DNA of 64,000 nucleotides from CG2-30-58-95 sp964618215 (lineage in GTDB: Bacteria; Chloroflexota; Anaerolineae; Anaerolineales; Villigracilaceae). Where the stretch lies: positions 1 through 64,000 of the forward strand of contig CAZTZE010000009.1 in assembly GCA_964618215.1 (NCBI GenBank). Direction: 5' to 3'. Under the pieces are notes generated by a model. The model was not told the origin of the DNA and did not search any database. It was given only the letters and a program-made list of their open reading frames with translations. Made by a program: the position numbers and the translations under genes. Below are positions 34,113-43,594 of the stretch, in pieces. Positions within the stretch are counted from its first letter, which is position 1; each line of letters begins with the position of its first letter.

Positions 34113-35405
34113 ATGGCACATATTCTCTTACGTCATCGTGAAATCTCCGACATCAATAGAATTGATACCTATAAAAAACACGGCGGATTCGAGGCCTTCA
34201 AGAGGGCTGTGACCAAAATGCAGCCCGGCGAAGTGACCGAGGCGGTCAAAGCCTCCGGGCTGCGCGGGCGCGGCGGCGCGGGCTTCCTGACCGGCGTCAA
34301 GTGGTCGTTCATCCCGAATAACATCTGGCCGCATTACGTGGTCGCCAACGCGGATGAGTCTGAGCCGGGCACGTTCAAGGACCGCGAAATCATGGAGCGC
34401 AATCCCTTCCAGTTTTTGGAAGGTGTCGCCATCGTCGCTTTTGCTGTGCAGGCCAACGCGGCCTACGTCTACTTGCGCGGCGAGTTCTGGCCGGTGGCGG
34501 CTGAATTGGATAAACGCATCGAAGAAATGGAAAAGGCCGGTTTCCTGGGCGATAAACTCTTCGGCACGGATTATTCCCTGCGCATCCACACCCACCTCGG
34601 CGCGGGCGCGTATATCTGCGGCGAGGAGACCGCCCTGCTCGAATCGATGGAAGGTAAGCGCGGCCAGCCGCGCATTCGCCCGCCCTTCCCGGCGGTCTCT
34701 GGTCTCTACGGAAAACCGACCGTGATCAACAACGTCGAGACGCTGACCAACGTGCCGCTCATCGTCGAGAGAGGCGCGGAGTGGTACAAGTCTCTTGGCA
34801 CCGCCGACAGCGCCGGAGTCAAGATTTTTTCGCTTTCGGGGCGCGTCAAAAATCCCGGCAACTACGAACTGCCCTTCGGCGTCACCTTCCGCGAACTCAT
34901 CTACAACTACGGCGGCGGCATCATTGACGACCGTCCGATCAAGGCGATCATGCCGGCGGGCGCGTCCTCGTCCATCATCGCGGCGGACGACAAAGCCCTC
35001 GACACGCCGATGGACTACGCCTCCGTCCAGGCGCTCGGCGCGGACCTCGGCTCGGCATCTGTTATCGTATTGGATGACACCGTTTCAATTGACTGGGTCA
35101 TCAACAAGACCATCCACTTCTTCAAGCACGAATCCTGCGGCAAATGCACCCCCTGCCGCGAAGGTTGCTACTGGATGCTGCATCTCAGCGAGCGCATCGA
35201 GCATGGCGAAAAGACGAAGGAGAACGTGGAACTGCTGAGCAGCGTGGCGAAGCAGATGCAGAACAAGTGCCTGTGTCCGCTGGGCGAGTTTTCCACGATG
35301 GCGGTGGTGACGGGGATTGAGAGATTCCCGCAGGATTTTTCCGTAAAACGTAAAGCGCCGAAGGCCTACTCGGTAAAACGTAATTACGTGGAGGTGTTGC
35401 AATGA
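34113..35405 (+). CDS. nuoF: NADH-quinone oxidoreductase subunit F
   Basis: NADH- and FMN-binding subunit of complex I. 430 residues. The nucleotide-binding loop is LRGRGGAGFLTGVKW, followed by NADESEPGTFKDR, AYICGEETALLES and the C-terminal [4Fe-4S] site CGKCTPCREGC with a later Cys in CLCPLGEF. The last 22 residues (SVKRKAPKAYSVKR...) are encoded by GTAAAACGTAA units around a family C repeat, so the C-terminus has been rewritten by repeat insertion. The stop overlaps the hicB start (ATGA). Confidence 0.95.
   Translation: MAHILLRHREISDINRIDTYKKHGGFEAFKRAVTKMQPGEVTEAVKASGLRGRGGAGFLTGVKWSFIPNNIWPHYVVANADESEPGTFKDREIMERNPFQFLEGVAIVAFAVQANAAYVYLRGEFWPVAAELDKRIEEMEKAGFLGDKLFGTDYSLRIHTHLGAGAYICGEETALLESMEGKRGQPRIRPPFPAVSGLYGKPTVINNVETLTNVPLIVERGAEWYKSLGTADSAGVKIFSLSGRVKNPGNYELPFGVTFRELIYNYGGGIIDDRPIKAIMPAGASSSIIAADDKALDTPMDYASVQALGADLGSASVIVLDDTVSIDWVINKTIHFFKHESCGKCTPCREGCYWMLHLSERIEHGEKTKENVELLSSVAKQMQNKCLCPLGEFSTMAVVTGIERFPQDFSVKRKAPKAYSVKRNYVEVLQ
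35339..35389. repeat. Repeat insertion at the 3' end of nuoF
   Basis: TCCGTAAAACGTAA, then GCCGAAGGCCTACTCGGT (family C), then AAAACGTAATTACG. The GTAAAACGTAA units recur between nuoJ and nuoK (40703-40760) and near 24692 and 60550. Confidence 0.85.
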
Positions 35406-35635
35406 AATTGCTGAGTTACCGTATCTTTCTCAGAAAAGAGCCGGAAGGCGGTTTTACCGTTACGGTTCCAACCCTGCCCGGTTGTGTCACCTTTGGCAAA
35501 TCGCTTGACGATGCCATGAAAATGGCAAAGGAAGCCATCGAACTTTATATTGAAAGCCTGCACGAACATGGCGAGAGCATACCCACAGAAGATGATGTTT
35601 TCGAGCACACGCTGACGCTCAACGCTTATGCCTAA
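35402..35635 (+). CDS. hicB: HicB-family antitoxin inside the nuo operon
   Basis: A 77-residue partial-RNase-H-fold antitoxin. The HicB pattern is clear: YRIFLRKEPEGGFTVTVPTLPGCVTFGKSLDDAMKMAKEAIELYIE. There is no C-terminal DNA-binding domain, so it may not repress its own promoter and may rely on nuo transcription. Its ATG overlaps the nuoF stop (ATGA), with GGAGG placed in the nuoF coding end. hicA starts inside its last codons. The order hicB-hicA is the reverse of the E. coli order but common. Confidence 0.9.
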   Translation: MKLLSYRIFLRKEPEGGFTVTVPTLPGCVTFGKSLDDAMKMAKEAIELYIESLHEHGESIPTEDDVFEHTLTLNAYA

Positions 35636-35846
35636 AATCCCTTCGCTTACGCCGCAGAAAATCATCAAGATTTTGGAGAAACGCGGCTTTGTTCTGGATA
35701 GGACAAGAGGCAGCCATCGCATTTACTATCATCCTGAAACCAGGAAAAGGATTGTTGTGCCTTTTCATCGCAAGGATTTACCGCAGGGAACTTTGTTCGA
35801 AATCTTGAGGCAGGCTGGTATCAGCCGCGAAGAATTACAGGATTGA
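35628..35846 (+). CDS. hicA: HicA-family mRNA interferase toxin
   Basis: A 72-residue double-stranded-RNA-binding-like toxin. KIIKILEKRGFVLDRTRGSHRIYYHP contains the conserved Gly-Ser-His with the active His (GSHRIYYHP), followed by VVPFHRKDLPQGTLFEILRQAGIS, the standard HicA C-terminus. It overlaps hicB by eight bases, so the pair is coupled to nuoF translation as well. nuoG begins 23 bases after its stop. Confidence 0.92.
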   Translation: MPKIPSLTPQKIIKILEKRGFVLDRTRGSHRIYYHPETRKRIVVPFHRKDLPQGTLFEILRQAGISREELQD

Positions 35847-35869
35847 AGCCCTGTTTGCGGAGTTTATGA

Positions 35870-38374
35870 ATGACCAAATTGGTAACGCTAACCATTGACG
35901 GCCAACCAGTCACCGTCCCCGAAGGGACGCTGATTGTGAATGCCGCAAAACGAATCGGTATTGACATCCCGGTCTTCTGCTATCACCCCAAGATGGAACC
36001 GGTCGGCATGTGCCGCCAGTGCCTGGTCGAGGTTGGCCGCCCGGTTGTGGATCGCTCCACCGGCCAACTGGTTGTAGAAAACGGCCAGCCCAAGATCCAG
36101 TTCGGCGCGAAACTCGAAACCGCCTGCACCACGCCTGTTTCTGATGGCATGGTTGTGCTAACGGCTTCTGAAAAAGCCAAAGCCAACCAGCGAGAGATAC
36201 TTGAGTTCCTGCTCACCTCGCACCCGCTGGATTGCCCGGTCTGCGACAAGGGCGGCGAGTGCCCGCTGCAAAACCTGACCCTGGCGCACGGCTCGCCCTC
36301 AAGCCGCTTCATCTTCGCCGAAAAGCATCACGCTGAGAAGGGCGTTCCATTGGGCGAACTCATCTGGCTCGACCGCGAGCGCTGCATCCAGTGCGCCCGC
36401 TGCATCCGCTTCCAGGATGAAATCGCGGGTGAGCCGGTGCTGGCTTTCTACCAGCGCGGGCGCGCCACCGACATCATCACCAACTCCGAGCCGGGCTTCG
36501 ATTCGATCTTTTCCGGCAACACGACCGACATCTGCCCGGTCGGCGCGCTGACAACGGCGGACTTCCGCTTCGGGGCGCGTCCGTGGGAGATGAAGTCGTC
36601 GGCGTCCATTTGCGCCCAGTGCGCGGTGGGCTGCAACATCGTCTATAACACCCGCCGGGAGGCCAAAGCGGATGGCAGAGTGGTGGTCAAGCGGGTCATG
36701 CCGCGCCAGAATGAGCAGGTCAACGAAATCTGGATTTGCGACAAGGGACGTTTTGCCCATCACTTCGCCGACCGAGTAGGTGCTGCGCAGAGCAATGAAC
36801 GGCTGGAAAAGCCGCTGGTCAAGGTGAGTGGAACACTGAAAGAGATCGGCTGGGATCATGCCATTGAAGCCCTCGGTAATCAGTTGCGAAGTGCGAATGG
36901 CGAAGTGGTTGTCCTCGCCAGCGGACGGCTTTCCAATGAGGATTTGTTCAATCTCAAGTCTTTGGCCGATGGGCTGGGCGGCGAGGCGCTGCTGTACACG
37001 CACATGGGCGGCGGCGAATACACCACCGCGTCTGGCGTCCCGGCAGGAACGAACTTTGCCGAGATGGGTAAAGACACGACCATTCTGGTTGTGGCTTCTG
37101 ATTTGTATAACGAGGCGCCCATCTGGTATCTGCGCCTCAAGCAGGCCGCCAAACGCGGCGCAATTTTGATCGTGGCGGGCGCGCGTGAAACCAAGTTGGA
37201 ACGTTATGCGAGTTTTGTGATCCGTTATTCGTATGGGGATGAGGTCGAGACTGTCAGCGGATTGACAAAGAAAGCCAATATTGGCGAGGCAATCAGCGGC
37301 GCGGAAAATCTGGTTGTGTTATATGGCAGTGACGGCCTGGGGCTGGATGGCTCATCTGCGCTGGCAGCGGCTTGCGCTGAACTGGTTAAGGATCGCGCTG
37401 GCAAGCCAAACAATGGTCTCATCGGCGTCTGGCCGAGGGCTAACGACCAGGGCGCGTGGGAATTGGGGTTCAAGCCCGTTTCCGACTTGAAGGCTGTTTT
37501 CGAGAAGGCCGATGTCGTTTACATTGCCGGCGCTGACCCATTTGGCGACAACCCCGAGCTCGCATCCCGCTGGCCTGCGGACTTGTCTACGGACTTAAGT
37601 CCGCACTCCAGTACCGCGCCATTTATTATCGTGCAGGAACTCTTCCTGACCGAGACCGCAAAACTGGCGGATGTTGTCCTTCCTGCCCAGGCTTATACCG
37701 AACGGGAAGGCACGTTCACCTCCGGCGAGCGGCGCGTGCAGCGATTCTATCCGGCTGTGCCATCGCGTGGCGAAATAAAAGCCGATTTTGTCATCACCGC
37801 CGCGATTGGCCGTGAACTTGGTCTCGAACTCGAAGGCCGCTCGGCAGCGCGGGTGATGGATAAGATAGCCGCGCAAGTCCCGGCCTTTGCGGGCATCACT
37901 TACGGCACACTGGCCGAAGTGAGCGAGCAGTGGCCGATTGTCGGGCGCGGCGATTTGTATTACGGCGGTACGACTTACGAGAATAAGCAGGGGTTGGGGG
38001 TGACCCTCGCCTTGTCCCCCTCTCCCACTGGGAGCCCCAAAGGGGTGCTTCGCGAAGGGGCCAGGGGTGAGGGCAAGCCTCTCCGCCCGAAGGAAAACCA
38101 GTGGCTGGCCGTGCCGGTGACGAAACTCTATGACCGCGGCATCACCGTCGTCACGTCCGAACTGCTCCGCCAACGCATCGGTGAGACGGCCATTCTCTTG
38201 CACCCCGACTCGGCGCAGAAACTGGGCCTCGCGGGGGGCGGACAGGTCGAGTTGAACGGGAACAGGCTCGAGGTCCGGCTCGACCCGACCGTACCGGCGA
38301 TGGTGGCGCTCGCCCCGCGTAGCATGGGGTTGGCGATCCATGAGCCGGCGGTTGTCAAATTGAAGAAGGCGTAA
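35870..38374 (+). CDS. nuoG: NADH-quinone oxidoreductase subunit G
   Basis: The largest peripheral subunit. The N-terminal [2Fe-2S] domain has FCYHPKMEPVGMCRQC; the His/Cys cluster region is HPLDCPVCDKGGECPLQ; a [4Fe-4S] domain follows with CIQCARCIRFQ and DICPVGAL. The remainder (from about 240) is a molybdopterin-oxidoreductase-like fold without cofactor function. Two repeat segments are in frame: DRVGAAQSNE (about 300-310; family B, 36771-36790) and LSPSPTGSPKGVLREGARG (about 714-735; 37996-38085). 834 residues, within the range of the family. Confidence 0.95.
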   Translation: MTKLVTLTIDGQPVTVPEGTLIVNAAKRIGIDIPVFCYHPKMEPVGMCRQCLVEVGRPVVDRSTGQLVVENGQPKIQFGAKLETACTTPVSDGMVVLTASEKAKANQREILEFLLTSHPLDCPVCDKGGECPLQNLTLAHGSPSSRFIFAEKHHAEKGVPLGELIWLDRERCIQCARCIRFQDEIAGEPVLAFYQRGRATDIITNSEPGFDSIFSGNTTDICPVGALTTADFRFGARPWEMKSSASICAQCAVGCNIVYNTRREAKADGRVVVKRVMPRQNEQVNEIWICDKGRFAHHFADRVGAAQSNERLEKPLVKVSGTLKEIGWDHAIEALGNQLRSANGEVVVLASGRLSNEDLFNLKSLADGLGGEALLYTHMGGGEYTTASGVPAGTNFAEMGKDTTILVVASDLYNEAPIWYLRLKQAAKRGAILIVAGARETKLERYASFVIRYSYGDEVETVSGLTKKANIGEAISGAENLVVLYGSDGLGLDGSSALAAACAELVKDRAGKPNNGLIGVWPRANDQGAWELGFKPVSDLKAVFEKADVVYIAGADPFGDNPELASRWPADLSTDLSPHSSTAPFIIVQELFLTETAKLADVVLPAQAYTEREGTFTSGERRVQRFYPAVPSRGEIKADFVITAAIGRELGLELEGRSAARVMDKIAAQVPAFAGITYGTLAEVSEQWPIVGRGDLYYGGTTYENKQGLGVTLALSPSPTGSPKGVLREGARGEGKPLRPKENQWLAVPVTKLYDRGITVVTSELLRQRIGETAILLHPDSAQKLGLAGGGQVELNGNRLEVRLDPTVPAMVALAPRSMGLAIHEPAVVKLKKA
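36771..36790 (+). repeat. Family B half-palindrome in nuoG
   Basis: ACCGAGTAGGTGCTGCGCAG in frame. It encodes (D)RVGAAQ between the Fe-S region and the large C-terminal domain. Confidence 0.85.
37996..38085. repeat. Larger dyad repeat in the 3' part of nuoG
   Basis: A GGGGTGACCCTCGCCTTGTC run is matched by the inverse-type GGGGTGAGGGCAAG, with GCCCCAAAGGGGTGC and TTCGCGAA inside. In frame it encodes SPSPTGSPKGVLREGARGEG. GGGTGCTTCGCGAAG also lies at 45208-45223. Confidence 0.8.
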
Positions 38375-38379
38375 ATCGC

Positions 38380-38426
38380 TTATCACTCATCACTCATCAC
38401 GTGATAAGTGATGAGTGATGAGTGAG
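38380..38426. repeat. Perfect inverted repeat of CACTCAT units between nuoG and nuoH
   Basis: CACTCATCACTCATCAC and its exact complement GTGATGAGTGATGAGTG flank GTGATAA. TATCACTCATCAC also occurs within comEC (62154-62181). Confidence 0.92.
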
Positions 38427-38452
38427 GTGCGCAAGATTACGAGGTCAACGAA

Positions 38453-39565
38453 ATGGATTTTGCTCTGCTCATCGAATGGCTCATCAAAGGCTTTGTGCTG
38501 GTGCTGGTGCTGCTGGGCGGCTTTGCCTACCTGACGCTCTACGAGCGCAAGGCGCTGGCGCGCATCCAGGTGCGCATCGGCCCAAATCGCGCTGGCCCGT
38601 GGGGCATTCTCCAGCCCATCGCGGACGCGATCAAGTTGATTTTCAAAGAGGAACTGATACCGGCAAAGGCGGATAAATTGCTCTTCATCCTGGCCCCGGT
38701 GGTGACGCTCGCCCCGGCGCTGGTCATCACGGCGGTTGTGCCGTGGGGCAGCGAAGTAAAGATGTTCGGGCGCGTCATCACACTCTACATCGCCGACATC
38801 AACGTGGGCGTGCTGTACATCATGTCGGTGGCCTCGATTGCGGTCTACGGCGTGGTGCTGGCGGGCTGGTCATCCAACAACAAATACGCCATGATGGGCG
38901 GCCTGCGCTCCTCGGCACAGATGATCAGTTACGAACTGTCGCTCGGACTGGCCTTCATCTCCGCCATTATGCTGGCCGGTTCGATGCGCATGTTGGACAT
39001 CGTCGAGGCGCAAAAAGCGCTCTGGTTCGTGCTGCTCCAGCCGGTCGGGACGGCCATCTTTTTGATTGCGACGCTGGCGGAGGTCAACCGCCCGCCGTTC
39101 GACATGCCCGAGGCCGAGCAGGAACTGACTGCCGGTTATCACACCGAATATTCGGGGATGAAATTTGCCCTGCTGTTCATGGCCGAGTACGACAAGATGA
39201 TTGCCATCTCCGCCATCGGCGCGACGCTTTTCTTCGGCGGTTTCCGCGGCCCGTTCGTGGATACCTATCCGTGGCTCGGACCGATTTACATGCTCCTGAA
39301 ACTGGTCGTTTTGCTCTTCGGGATGATTTGGGTGCGCGCCACCCTCCCACGCATCCGCTATGACCGGCTGATGGCCTTTGGCTGGAAGGTGATGCTGCCG
39401 CTCTCGCTGGCGATTGTCTTCATCACCGCGAGCGGCATCCTGCTGGCCGAGCAGGTCAATCCGCTCTTGATCTGGACTGTCCCGGCGCTCTCTTTACTGG
39501 CAGGTATTTTTACGGTTGGGATGATTGACCGCGAACTGAGGAGGAAAGACTATGCGCGTCGTTGA
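38453..39565 (+). CDS. nuoH: NADH-quinone oxidoreductase subunit H
   Basis: Membrane subunit contacting the quinone chamber. 370 residues, eight or nine hydrophobic segments. Conserved: AYLTLYERKALARIQVRIGPNR near the start (quoted in part YERKALARIQ), FKEELIPAKAD, and EVNRPPFDMPEAEQEL with the charged quinone-site loop. nuoI starts within its last codons (14-base overlap). Confidence 0.96.
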   Translation: MDFALLIEWLIKGFVLVLVLLGGFAYLTLYERKALARIQVRIGPNRAGPWGILQPIADAIKLIFKEELIPAKADKLLFILAPVVTLAPALVITAVVPWGSEVKMFGRVITLYIADINVGVLYIMSVASIAVYGVVLAGWSSNNKYAMMGGLRSSAQMISYELSLGLAFISAIMLAGSMRMLDIVEAQKALWFVLLQPVGTAIFLIATLAEVNRPPFDMPEAEQELTAGYHTEYSGMKFALLFMAEYDKMIAISAIGATLFFGGFRGPFVDTYPWLGPIYMLLKLVVLLFGMIWVRATLPRIRYDRLMAFGWKVMLPLSLAIVFITASGILLAEQVNPLLIWTVPALSLLAGIFTVGMIDRELRRKDYARR

Positions 39566-40070
39566 ACCTCTCATCGAACTGGGGCGCGGCCTGTGGACGA
39601 CGCTGCGTTCGATGTTTGAAACGCCGGTCACAACTCAGTACCCGGAGCAGAAACGCCCGGTCAAAGCGCGCTTTCGCGGCCTTCACGTGCTGAAACGCTA
39701 TGACAACGGGCTGGAGAAGTGCATCGGCTGCGCGCTGTGCGCGGCGGCCTGCCCAGCGGACGCCATCTTCGTCGAGGCCTCTGAAAATACCGACAAAGTC
39801 CGCTACTCGCCCGGCGACCGCTACGCCAGCACTTATGAGATCAACCTGCTGCGTTGCATCTACTGCGGTTTCTGCGAAGATGCCTGCCCGACCGAGGCGA
39901 TTGTGCTAGGCGACCAGTACGAACTGACCTTCACCGGCCGCCGCGCTGCGATTTACACGAAGGACATGTTCATCGAACCGGTCCCGGCGGCTGGCAAGCC
40001 GACGCCGCAGAAGGCCGAGCCTGGCATGTCCACCCGCTCGGTGCCGGAAATGAAGGATCCCAGTGATTAG
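39552..40070 (+). CDS. nuoI: NADH-quinone oxidoreductase subunit I
   Basis: Ferredoxin-like subunit with two [4Fe-4S] clusters, N6a and N6b. Ligands: CIGCALCAAACP and CIYCGFCEDACP. 172 residues with a Pro-rich C-terminal tail. It overlaps nuoH by 14 bases. GAGGA lies in the nuoH end before its ATG. Confidence 0.96.
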   Translation: MRVVEPLIELGRGLWTTLRSMFETPVTTQYPEQKRPVKARFRGLHVLKRYDNGLEKCIGCALCAAACPADAIFVEASENTDKVRYSPGDRYASTYEINLLRCIYCGFCEDACPTEAIVLGDQYELTFTGRRAAIYTKDMFIEPVPAAGKPTPQKAEPGMSTRSVPEMKDPSD

Positions 40071-40170
40071 TAGATTAGTAAATTAGTAGATCAGTAGAGC
40101 AGTAAATTAGTAATTTGGACTTGGCGACTAATGTACCAATCACTAATCTACTAATCCCTGATCCACTACC
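40070..40170. repeat. ATTAGTA repeat and inverse between nuoI and nuoJ
   Basis: Five to six GATTAGTA-type units (40066-40120) are followed after about 20 bases by the inverse ACTAATCTACTAATC (40141-40157). They fill the gap; no gene is present. Confidence 0.85.
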
Positions 40171-40181
40171 CAAAGGTGCTT

Positions 40182-40703
40182 ATGGACTTAACTCTCATCT
40201 TGTTTATCGTTTTGGCCGTCGTCGCCATCCTGACCGCCCTCGGCATGTTGGCCAGTCGCAGCGCGATCTACGCGGCGCTGTTTTTGGTGCTGAACTTTGC
40301 CACGGTCGCCATCTTCTATCTCATGCTCGGCGCGCCGTTCATTGCCATGGCGCAGGTGACGGTCTACGCCGGCGCCATCATGGTGCTGTTCCTGTTCGTC
40401 ATCATGCTGCTCGGCGCGGAGAAACTGCCCAAAGGCGAGGCGCTGCCCTGGCAGCGTCCGCTGGCGATTGGGCTGGCGGCCGTTCTGATGGCGGAGGCGG
40501 GCTACCTGCTTTTCCAGCGGCTGCATATCACCGCGGGACTCGCCAACCCCGGCGTGGAGGTCAATGCGCCCGAGGCCATCCAGTCGATGGCATTGTTGCT
40601 CTTCAACCAGTATCTTCTGCCGTTTGAAGTCACCTCCGTCCTGCTGCTGGTGGCGATGATCGGTGTGATTGTGTTGACCAAGCAGGAGAAGAATGAGGCG
40701 TAA
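40182..40703 (+). CDS. nuoJ: NADH-quinone oxidoreductase subunit J
   Basis: Membrane subunit, 173 residues, about five hydrophobic segments. Conserved: SRSAIYAALFLVLNFATVAIFY and VTVYAGAIMVLFLFVIMLLG (quoted in part AGAIMVLFLFVIML), with the pi-bulge helix region. I use ATG 40182, with AAAGG upstream; a GTG at 40176 is possible. Confidence 0.95.
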   Translation: MDLTLILFIVLAVVAILTALGMLASRSAIYAALFLVLNFATVAIFYLMLGAPFIAMAQVTVYAGAIMVLFLFVIMLLGAEKLPKGEALPWQRPLAIGLAAVLMAEAGYLLFQRLHITAGLANPGVEVNAPEAIQSMALLLFNQYLLPFEVTSVLLLVAMIGVIVLTKQEKNEA

Positions 40704-40760
40704 AACGTAAGACGTAAAACGTAACGCGCAACTCGCAGCCAAAATTACGTTTTGCGGGAT
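40703..40760. repeat. CGTAAAA repeat and inverse between nuoJ and nuoK
   Basis: CGTAAAACGTAAGACGTAAAACGTAA-type units (40704-40722) and the inverse TTACGTTTTGCG (40745-40756). Same family as in the nuoF 3' end. Confidence 0.85.
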
Positions 40761-40777
40761 ACGATCCGGAGACTTTC

Positions 40778-41080
40778 ATGATACCACTGGCTTACTATCT
40801 TGCAATTTCCGCCATTCTGTTCACCCTGGGCGCGCTGGGCGTACTTATCCGGCGCAACCCGCTGATCATCTTCATGTCGGTCGAGTTAATGTTGAACGCG
40901 GCCAACCTGGCCTTTGTGGCTTTCGCCCGCGCCTACGACCTGCTGGCTGGTCAGATTTTCGTCTTCTTCGTCATCGCGGTCGCGGCGGCGGAAGTGGCGG
41001 TCGGCCTGGCGCTGATTGTGGTCATCTTCCGCACCAGGCAGACGATTGATGTGGACCAGATGAGCGCCCTTAAGGGCTAG
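40778..41080 (+). CDS. nuoK: NADH-quinone oxidoreductase subunit K
   Basis: Membrane subunit, 100 residues, three hydrophobic helices with the conserved glutamates: SVELMLNAANL (second helix) and VAAAEVAVGLAL (third helix). Normal length. Confidence 0.96.
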   Translation: MIPLAYYLAISAILFTLGALGVLIRRNPLIIFMSVELMLNAANLAFVAFARAYDLLAGQIFVFFVIAVAAAEVAVGLALIVVIFRTRQTIDVDQMSALKG

Positions 41081-41143
41081 TGTTCAGTAATCAGTGTTCA
41101 GTATTCAGTGACCAGTCACTGAATACTGAACACTGAACACTGG
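41080..41143. repeat. TCAGTG repeat with inverse between nuoK and nuoL
   Basis: Units GTTCAGTAATCAGTG and so on (41083-41112), then CACTGAATACTGAACACTG (41116-41142). The two halves can fold into a long hairpin. Same family as 33668-33710. Confidence 0.88.
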
Positions 41144-41161
41144 TAACTAAACGGAGTGATT

Positions 41162-43306
<2,145 letters not shown>

Positions 43307-43324
43307 CACGTTTGGGAGAAAGCC

Positions 43325-43558
43325 ATGAAGCACTGTCATTTTTGTGGTGGTGAATTGGCCGAACAGTTGACCACCTTCCTGCACGAAGATGCTGGTCAGT
43401 TTTGGGTTGTCCGCAATGTTCCGGCTTTTGTGTGTACGCAATGCGGCGAGAAAGAATATTCGCAGGCAACAACGCATCAAATCCTGACATTCCTGCGCCA
43501 GCCGCCGCGCCCGGCCGAGATTTTGCACGGACCGGCTTATAACTTGGCGGCTGCATGA
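43325..43558 (+). CDS. YgiT/MqsA-type zinc-finger protein inside the nuo operon
   Basis: A 77-residue protein with two CXXC pairs, HCHFCGG and FVCTQCGEKE, the YgiT-type zinc finger of MqsA antitoxin N-termini. The helix-turn-helix half of MqsA is missing, so it is the short form usually found next to a small DUF4258-like toxin. No such toxin is visible on either side: nuoL ends 18 bases before it and nuoM starts 36 bases after it. GGGAG precedes the ATG. An orphan antitoxin or a zinc-binding passenger. Confidence 0.75.
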   Translation: MKHCHFCGGELAEQLTTFLHEDAGQFWVVRNVPAFVCTQCGEKEYSQATTHQILTFLRQPPRPAEILHGPAYNLAAA

Positions 43559-43594
43559 CGAAAATTTGCTGAATATGATTACCGAGGAAATGCT

